Shown: one piece after another, positions 5,888 to 11,211 of the stretch | Position numbering within the stretch: the first letter of the stretch is position 1 | Layout: every line of letters starts with the position of its first letter | Source: JANNSX01 sp031403155 | GTDB lineage: Bacteria; Pseudomonadota; Alphaproteobacteria; Rhizobiales; Hyphomicrobiaceae | DNA length: 13,395 bases | Assembly: GCA_031403155.1 (NCBI GenBank) | Contig: JANNSX010000370.1 | Coordinates: 1-13,395, forward strand | Direction of reading: 5' to 3' | Notes under the pieces: generated by a model | Seen by the model: the letters and a program-made list of their open reading frames with translations, nothing else | Told to the model about the DNA's origin: nothing | Databases searched by the model: none | Position numbers and translations under genes: made by a program

Positions 5888-6310
5888 ATGGCATTCGCCG
5901 GCATCAGCTATCTCGCCATCATCGTCGCGGCCGTCGCGAGCTATATCTTCGGCGCGGCCTGGTACATGACGTTGTCGAAACCGTGGATGGCGGCCCTCGG
6001 CAAGACCGAAGCCGACATCAAAGGCCCGGATGGCAAAGGCTCGGCCGCCCCCTTCATCATCGCCTTCGTCGCCCAACTCGTCATGGCCTATGTGCTCGGC
6101 GGCCTCATCGGGCACCTGGGCGCCGGACAAGTGACGCCGTGGAATGGGCTCGTCTCGGCCTTTTTCGTCTGGATCGGCTTCGTGATGACGACTCTCGTGA
6201 CCAATCACGGCTTCCAGGGATCCAAGCGCATGCTCACGGTCATCGACGGGTTGCACTGGCTCGGCGTGCTGTTGATCCAGGGTCTGGTGATCGGGCTGTT
6301 CGGGGTGTGA
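5888..6310 (+). CDS. DUF1761 family small integral membrane protein
   Basis: The 140-residue protein fits DUF1761 well: a first helix with FGAAWYMTLSKPWM (21-34), then IIAFVAQLVMAYVLGGLI (57-74), FFVWIGFVMTTLVTN (92-106) and MLTVIDGLHWLGVLLIQG (115-132). Four membrane helices are predicted by eye. The start is ATG at 5888, with GGAGG (about 5877-5881) six bases upstream. It is clearly related to the preceding gene, with WxGFVMTT and L-x-LIDG/VIDG-x-HWL in the same order, so the pair looks like an old tandem duplication. The function is unknown; a membrane location is the only safe statement. It is followed by the compound palindrome at 6338-6422. Confidence 0.85.
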   Translation: MAFAGISYLAIIVAAVASYIFGAAWYMTLSKPWMAALGKTEADIKGPDGKGSAAPFIIAFVAQLVMAYVLGGLIGHLGAGQVTPWNGLVSAFFVWIGFVMTTLVTNHGFQGSKRMLTVIDGLHWLGVLLIQGLVIGLFGV

Positions 6311-6337
6311 TGTGCTTCGTGGCGGGCGGCCCGTGAT

Positions 6338-6422
6338 GTAGGGGCGATCGGCGGTCGCCCGGCCATCCTTGAGCAGTCGTTGTGGCAGCGAGGAAGAGCG
6401 GGCGACCGCCGGTCGCCCCTAC
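6338..6422. repeat. Compound palindromic intergenic repeat (two inverted copies of a GC-rich palindrome), possible bidirectional terminator
   Basis: Two 23-bp arms, 6338-6360 (begins GTAGGGGCGATC) and 6400-6422 (ends GGTCGCCCCTAC), are inverted copies of each other with a single mismatch, separated by 39 bp. Each arm is itself nearly palindromic: GGGCGACC-GCC-GGTCGCCC in the right arm. This resembles the dispersed GTAGGGGCGACC-type repeats scattered in intergenic spaces of many bacteria, in the manner of REP/BIME elements. It lies between two convergently ending genes (6310 on plus, 6470 on minus), where such hairpins often act as transcription terminators or mRNA end protectors. The dispersed nature cannot be seen from one copy pair. 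Confidence 0.8.
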
Positions 6423-6469
6423 AATTTAGACGCCTTCCACAGCGAACGTGAGGAACTCCGACCGCGCGT

Positions 6470-7393
6470 TCAAACCTTCTTCCGCAACGCCAGCCGCTGC
6501 AACAACCCCGCATCGCGCCGCGCCATCTTGGCGTCGTAGGCCTCGCTCGAGAGTGGGCCGTCCATCGCCTTGTCGAGGCTCTCGCCGAACCGTCTGTCGA
6601 AATTGAAATCCTTGTTGAGGTCGTCGGAGATGTTCTTGAGCGTCTCGGCATAGCTCGTCAGCAGCTGCGCATAGCCCTTGCGGGTCGTCATCTGGAAGGT
6701 CTCGAAGGGGCCGATGACGGACCAGCGATGGGCGAGCCCGTCGCGCACGGCGATGTCGACATCCTCCGGCGTGCAAACGCCCTGCGCCACCAGATGCCAA
6801 GCCTCGCGCACCACCGCCATCTGTAGCCGGTTCATGACGAAGCCCTTGCGCTCCTCCGTCATGACGAGCGGCGCCTGTCCGCAGGCGGCCATGAACACCC
6901 GCGCCCGCTCGATCGTCTCGGGCGCCGTCTCCGGGCTCGGGCAAAGCTCGACGGCCGGCACCAGATGCGGCGGGTTGAGCGGATGGGCGACCAGCATGCG
7001 GGCCGAACCCTTGTGCCCCGTCATGAACTCGGAGGGCGGGATCTCGGAGGTGGAGCTGGCAATGACGGCGCCGGGCGGCGTCGCCGTGTCGAGCTGGGCC
7101 AGCAGCTCCTGCTTCAGCTTGCGGTTCTCGGAGGCGCTTTCCTGCACATAGTCCGCATCGGCGACGGCATCCTCCATGCTGGTCGCAAGGCGGATGCGCA
7201 AGCGCGCCGCCGCCGGATCGCGCACGATGCCGGCTTTGCCGAGATCGGCCATGGCGCGATCGATATAGGCAAGGCCCGCATCGCGACCATTTGGCGAGGG
7301 ATCGTAGACGCGAACGATATCGGCGTGGCGGGCAAAAGCCACCGCCCATGAGCTGCCGATGAGGCCCATTCCGATGCAGGCGGCGGTGGTCAT
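6470..7393 (-). CDS. 3-hydroxyacyl-CoA dehydrogenase superfamily protein, L-gulonate 3-dehydrogenase/lambda-crystallin-like
   Basis: The 307-residue protein is a single-domain NAD-dependent hydroxyacid dehydrogenase. Seen in sequence: N-terminal Rossmann motif GMGLIG (8-13), Asp31 at the end of strand 2 (VYDPS), suggesting NAD preference, the catalytic His137 in AHPLNPPH, Glu149 (PAVEL), Asn188 (GFVMNRLQ), and a C-terminal block GLAHRWSVIGPFETFQM (219-235). The HPxNPP and IGPxET wording and the length resemble lambda-crystallin/L-gulonate 3-dehydrogenase and carnitine dehydrogenase relatives more than true 3-hydroxybutyryl-CoA dehydrogenases, which have HFFNP. The start ATG (complement of 7391-7393) has GGAGA upstream. 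It is divergent from the beta-oxidation gene at 7522, so a shared 128-bp control region (7394-7521) is possible; I see no clear operator in it. The substrate is unknown. Confidence 0.85.
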   Translation of the reverse strand: MTTAACIGMGLIGSSWAVAFARHADIVRVYDPSPNGRDAGLAYIDRAMADLGKAGIVRDPAAARLRIRLATSMEDAVADADYVQESASENRKLKQELLAQLDTATPPGAVIASSTSEIPPSEFMTGHKGSARMLVAHPLNPPHLVPAVELCPSPETAPETIERARVFMAACGQAPLVMTEERKGFVMNRLQMAVVREAWHLVAQGVCTPEDVDIAVRDGLAHRWSVIGPFETFQMTTRKGYAQLLTSYAETLKNISDDLNKDFNFDRRFGESLDKAMDGPLSSEAYDAKMARRDAGLLQRLALRKKV

Positions 7394-7521
7394 GAGGGTC
7401 TCCGGTTGATCGACGAGCCCATGGCAAAGAGCGCAGACTGAGACAGCACGACGCCGCGTTTGCCCTCGCGCCCGGCCGATCCTGATCCTAGTATGCGTCG
7501 AAACTCTATGAGAGGTCCAAC

Positions 7522-9633
7522 GTGCCCGGTGCAGACTACGCCCTTGCGGACGGCATAGCCGTCATCACCATCGACAATCCGCCCGTCAACGCCATGAGCC
7601 CCGGCGTGCCCGATGCGATCATTGCGGGAATCAGACAGGCGAATGGCGACCCAAAAGTTCAAGCCATCGTCCTGCGCGGCGGCGGGGCGGGCGGCATCGC
7701 CGGCGCCGATATCCGGATGTTCGGCAAGCCCTGGCCCGCGGACAAGGCGACGCTCCGCGATGTCATCACGGCCATTGAGGCGAGCCAAAAGCCGGTCGTT
7801 GCCGCGCTCCGCTCGCAAACGCTCGGTGGCGGGCTCGAGATCGCGCTCGGCTGCCACTACCGCGTGGCGGCGCCCGATGCCGCCGTCGGCCAGCCGGAGG
7901 TGAAGCTCGGATTTCCGCCGGGAGCCGGCGGCACGCAGCGCCTGCCGCGGTTCGCGGGCATCGAGGCCGCGCTCGCCATGATCGTCGACGGCAATCCCGT
8001 GCCGGCGAAAATGGCCAAGGAGCTCGGTGTCGTCGATGCCGTGATCGAGGGCGATTTGACAGCAGGTGCTGTAGCTTTCGCAAAGGCTCGCGTCGCGGCG
8101 GGCGGCCCGCACGTCCTCGCTCGCGACAAGGCCATCGAACCGAAGGACAAAGTCTGGTTCGACGCAAAGCGCGCCGAGATCGCCAAGAAGGCGCGCGGCC
8201 AGAGAGCGCCCGTTGCCTGTGTCGATTGCGTCGAGGCGGCGGTCGATCTGCCGTTCGATCAGGGCATCACCAAAGAGCGGGAAATCTTCGAAGCCTGCAT
8301 GCTGTCGGCGGAGTCGAAGGCTTTGCGCCACGTCTTCTTCGCCGAGCGGGCGGCATCGAAGGTGCCGGGCATCGGCAAGGGCACTGAGACAATGCCGCTC
8401 GCGAGTGCCGCCGTCATCGGCTCGGGTACCATGGGCTCCGGCATCACCATGTGTTTCGCCGATGCCGGCATTCCGGTGGCGATCCTCGACTCGAACGCCG
8501 CGCAGCTCGAGCGCGGCATGGGCAATATCCGGAAGAACTACGAAGCGACGGCCGCGAAGGGGCGGCTGACGGCGGCCGATGTCGAGAAACGCATGGGCCT
8601 CATCAAACCGGTGACCAGCTACGACGCGCTCAGTGATGCCGACATCGTCATCGAAGCGGTGTTCGAGGAGATGCCGGTCAAGCAGCACGTGTTCGCCGCG
8701 CTCGACAAGGTTGCAAAACCCACAGCCATTCTCGCCTCCAACACCTCCTATCTCGACGTCAACGAGATCGCGGCGATGCTGCCGGGCCGAACCGGCAAGG
8801 TGCTCGGCCTCCACTTCTTCTCGCCCGCCAATGTGATGCGGTTGCTCGAGGTGGTGCGCACCAAATCGGCCTCGCCGGAAACCCTTGCGACCGCTCTCGC
8901 GCTCGGCAAGAAGCTCCGGAAGCTCCCGATCGTCGCCGGTGTCTGTCACGGCTTCATCGGCAATCGGATGCTGTCGGGTTACCTTCGCGAGGCCGAGTTC
9001 CTGCTCGAGGAGGGCGCCTCGCCCGCCGAGGTCGACAAGGCCATCACCGATTTCGGCATGCCGATGGGTCCGTTCGCCGTGAAGGACTTGGCCGGCCTCG
9101 ATATCGGCTTTCGCAACCGGAAGGCCTTCGCGCACCTACGCGATCCGAACAAACGGCGATCGAGCGTCGACGATCGATTGAACGAGTTGGGCCGGCTGGG
9201 GCAGAAGAGTGGTTCGGGCTACTACCGCTACGAGGCAGGAAGCCGCGCACCCATCCCCGATCCAATCGTTGATCAGGTGATCGCCGACGCGGCCAAAGCC
9301 GCCGGCGTCGCACGTCGCAAAATCGGCGCCGATGAGATCGTCGCGCGCTGTCTCTATCCGCTCGTAAACGAGGGCGCCCGCGTGCTCGAGGACGGCATGG
9401 CACTCAGGGCCAGCGACATCGATCTCGTCTGGATCAACGGCTACGCCTTCCCGGCCTGGCGCGGCGGACCAATGCATTGGGCGGATGCGACTGGCCTCGA
9501 GACCATCCTCGACGGCATCAAGGCCTTCGCCAAGTCGCATGACTATTGGGAAGCCGCACCACTCTTGGAACGGCTCGTGGCTGAAGGCAGGACCTTCGCC
9601 GATCTCGACAAACAGGAGACCACCGATGCGTGA
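7522..9633 (+). CDS. Bifunctional enoyl-CoA hydratase / 3-hydroxyacyl-CoA dehydrogenase (FadJ/EHHADH-like)
   Basis: This 703-residue cytoplasmic enzyme performs two consecutive beta-oxidation steps: hydration of trans-2-enoyl-CoA and NAD-dependent oxidation of L-3-hydroxyacyl-CoA. The N-terminal crotonase domain (about 1-190) has the oxyanion-hole segment AGADI (60-64), LGGGLE with Glu106, and GQPE with Glu126. The two glutamates are 20 residues apart, as in active hydratases, and are followed by PGAGGTQRL. The dehydrogenase domain has GSGTMG (300-305), HFFSPANVM with His431, Glu443, and GFIGNRM with Asn481, then two C-terminal helical domains (GMPMGPFAVKDLAGLD; NGYAFPAWRGGP). The length fits the peroxisomal multifunctional-enzyme type. 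The start GTG at 7522 has AGAGG six bases upstream. The stop overlaps the thiolase start by 8 bp, giving a two-gene operon that covers the last three steps of a beta-oxidation turn. Confidence 0.95.
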   Translation: MPGADYALADGIAVITIDNPPVNAMSPGVPDAIIAGIRQANGDPKVQAIVLRGGGAGGIAGADIRMFGKPWPADKATLRDVITAIEASQKPVVAALRSQTLGGGLEIALGCHYRVAAPDAAVGQPEVKLGFPPGAGGTQRLPRFAGIEAALAMIVDGNPVPAKMAKELGVVDAVIEGDLTAGAVAFAKARVAAGGPHVLARDKAIEPKDKVWFDAKRAEIAKKARGQRAPVACVDCVEAAVDLPFDQGITKEREIFEACMLSAESKALRHVFFAERAASKVPGIGKGTETMPLASAAVIGSGTMGSGITMCFADAGIPVAILDSNAAQLERGMGNIRKNYEATAAKGRLTAADVEKRMGLIKPVTSYDALSDADIVIEAVFEEMPVKQHVFAALDKVAKPTAILASNTSYLDVNEIAAMLPGRTGKVLGLHFFSPANVMRLLEVVRTKSASPETLATALALGKKLRKLPIVAGVCHGFIGNRMLSGYLREAEFLLEEGASPAEVDKAITDFGMPMGPFAVKDLAGLDIGFRNRKAFAHLRDPNKRRSSVDDRLNELGRLGQKSGSGYYRYEAGSRAPIPDPIVDQVIADAAKAAGVARRKIGADEIVARCLYPLVNEGARVLEDGMALRASDIDLVWINGYAFPAWRGGPMHWADATGLETILDGIKAFAKSHDYWEAAPLLERLVAEGRTFADLDKQETTDA

Positions 9634-10807
9634 GGCCGTCATCGTCTCGACTGCGCGGACACCGATCGGACGTGCCTTCAAGGGCGCTTTCAACCGCACC
9701 CATGGCGCAACCATGCTGGGGCACGTCATTCAGCACGCGGTCGAGCGCGCCAGGATCGATCCGGCCGAAGTCGAGGACGTCGTTGCCGGCTGTGGCTATC
9801 CAGAAGCCGCGACCGGCTTCAACATCGCCCGGCAGGCGGCGCTCCGCGCCGGATTACCGGTAACGACGGCAGGCACGACCATCAATCGCTTCTGCTCGTC
9901 CGGGCTACAAGCTATCAGCGTCGCGGCCGAGCGGATCGTTGCCGGGCAGGTGCCGGTCATGGTGGCGGGCGGCCTCGAGCAGATCAGTCTCGTTGCACGC
10001 TCGGCCAACCAATCGAACCGCGATGAACCCTGGCTCAAGGAGCATGTGCCGGCGCTGGACATGCAGATGATCGACACGGCGGAAATCGTGGCCAAGCGTT
10101 ACGGCGTCAGCCGCGAGCAGCAAGACGAGTACTCGCTCATCAGCCAGCAGCGCACCGCCGCGGGGCAGGCCGCCGGGCGCTTCGATGCGGAGATCGTGCC
10201 GCTCACGCACGAAAAAGAGATCGAGGACAAGGCGACAGGCGAGAAGCGGCTCGAGAGCTTCACACTCATGAGGGACGAAGGTAACCGGCCTGACACCAGC
10301 GCGTCTGGCCTCGGCAAGCTCGAGCCCGTGCGCGGCGCGGGCTTCACGATCACGGCAGGAAACGCCTCGCAGCTTTCCGACGGCGCTTCTGCCTGCGTGC
10401 TGATGGAGCGCAAGCTCGCGGAGCAACGCGGATTGGAAATCCTCGGTACTTACCGTGGCATGGCGGTGGCCGGCTGTGAGCCGGACGAGATGGGTATCGG
10501 CCCCGTCTTCGCCGTGCCGCGGCTGCTCGAGCGGCATGGCCTCAAGGTCTCAGACATCGACCTCTGGGAGCTCAACGAGGCGTTCGCCGTGCAGGTGATC
10601 TATTGCCGGGATCGATTGGGAATTCCGATGGATAAGCTCAATGTCGACGGCGGCTCGATCTCGATCGGGCATCCCTTCGGCATGAGCGGATCGCGCATGA
10701 CCGGGCATGCCCTCATCGAGGGAAAACGCCGGAGCGCGCGCTATGCCGTCGTGACCATGTGTATCGGCGGGGGACAGGGAATGGCCGGTCTGTTCGAGAT
10801 CGGATGA
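9626..10807 (+). CDS. Thiolase family acetyl-CoA acyltransferase (FadA/acetyl-CoA acetyltransferase type)
   Basis: The 393-residue protein has the normal thiolase length and active-site order: the acyl-accepting Cys90 in INRFCSSGLQAI, NEAFA (317-321), GHPFG with the catalytic His349, and CIGGGQGMA with Cys379. It cleaves 3-ketoacyl-CoA to acetyl-CoA plus a shortened acyl-CoA, or runs in the condensing direction. The pairing with the upstream hydratase/dehydrogenase favours beta-oxidation. The ATG at 9626 lies 8 bp inside the end of the previous gene and has AGGAG (9614-9618) seven bases upstream; homology starts at MREAVIVSTARTPIGRAFKG, so the longer in-frame extension to 9485 is rejected. 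The His-loop reads GGSISIGHPFGMSGSRM, less usual than the common GG-A-ALGHPLGASGAR. This may reflect a subfamily with a different acyl preference. Confidence 0.94.
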   Translation: MREAVIVSTARTPIGRAFKGAFNRTHGATMLGHVIQHAVERARIDPAEVEDVVAGCGYPEAATGFNIARQAALRAGLPVTTAGTTINRFCSSGLQAISVAAERIVAGQVPVMVAGGLEQISLVARSANQSNRDEPWLKEHVPALDMQMIDTAEIVAKRYGVSREQQDEYSLISQQRTAAGQAAGRFDAEIVPLTHEKEIEDKATGEKRLESFTLMRDEGNRPDTSASGLGKLEPVRGAGFTITAGNASQLSDGASACVLMERKLAEQRGLEILGTYRGMAVAGCEPDEMGIGPVFAVPRLLERHGLKVSDIDLWELNEAFAVQVIYCRDRLGIPMDKLNVDGGSISIGHPFGMSGSRMTGHALIEGKRRSARYAVVTMCIGGGQGMAGLFEIG

Positions 10808-11034
10808 GCGGCAGCGATCGTCCACAGAACCAGTTGCGTCTCAATTTGGGACGCCGCCCCGTAACACCCGCGTAACGACCGGGGCTGCACGAAAGACTGC
10901 ATTCCACTTATTTGCGAGCCGCTTTATACAACATAATCAACGTCCTGAAGGCGTTTTCTCCGCCGCCTCAGAGACCATTTCAACGTTAAGGAGATATTTA
11001 CTCTTGTATTGGGCACAAATTCTGCACAGGCTAT

Positions 11035-11054
11035 TAACAGTTTGGAAACTGTTA
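11035..11054. promoter_or_regulatory. 20-bp inverted repeat, operator candidate upstream of the adhesin gene
   Basis: TAACAGTTTGGAAACTGTTA has two perfect 9-bp arms (11035-11043 and 11046-11054) around a central GG. It sits 158 bp upstream of the adhesin ATG, next to the AT-rich stretch where a promoter is expected. Such symmetry is typical of dimeric regulator sites. The binding protein is unknown, and the site could alternatively form an RNA hairpin with a very short loop. Confidence 0.5.
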
Positions 11055-11162
11055 GGTGCCGCTGCGGACGCGCTGGCCTAGTCCACCTGCGCGAGGCCCA
11101 CGACAGAAGAAGCGGGCATTTCACGATCACTCCGGCGGCAGCGCCCGGACAGGTTCCTCGAA

Positions 11163-11180
11163 GCACCGGCGTACCGGTGC
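11163..11180 (+). promoter_or_regulatory. Hairpin in the 5' leader of the adhesin gene
   Basis: GCACCGG (11163-11169), CGTA loop, CCGGTGC (11174-11180) forms a perfect 7-bp GC-rich stem with a tetraloop 31 bases before the ATG at 11212. It is not followed by a T-run, so a terminator is unlikely. It could influence translation initiation or mRNA stability. A function is inference only. Confidence 0.4.
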
Positions 11181-11211
11181 GTGTCGTGTACCTGTTGCGT
11201 GGAGTTGCGTC

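Larger units (their letters stand above)
10808..11211. other. 404-bp gene-free leader between the thiolase and the adhesin gene
   Basis: No convincing gene is seen on either strand. The left edge has a weak 6-bp stem (GCCCCG at 10856-10861, CGGGGC at 10880-10885) without a T-run, so no terminator is called. From about 10900 to 11060 the sequence turns AT-rich, including CATAAT (10932-10937), a possible -10 element without a convincing -35, and AAGGAG at 10988-10993 not followed by a well-spaced start codon. The 20-bp inverted repeat at 11035-11054 and the hairpin at 11163-11180 are listed separately. The region most likely holds the promoter and a long 5' leader of the adhesin gene. Confidence 0.6.

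Noticed and set aside
7394..7521. Possible divergent promoter or FadR-like operator between 6470-7393 and 7522-9633
   Set aside because: TAGTAT at 7489-7494 could be a -10, but no -35 at proper spacing and no convincing palindrome was found.
7390..9135. 581-codon open frame on the minus strand opposite the hydratase/dehydrogenase gene
   Set aside because: It is an antisense shadow of a clearly conserved gene, common in GC-rich DNA; the product is rich in Arg, His and Asp with no recognisable domain.
10856..10885. GCCCCG / CGGGGC stem after the thiolase gene as a terminator
   Set aside because: The stem is only 6 bp with an 18-base loop and no T-run, so a Rho-independent terminator is not supported.
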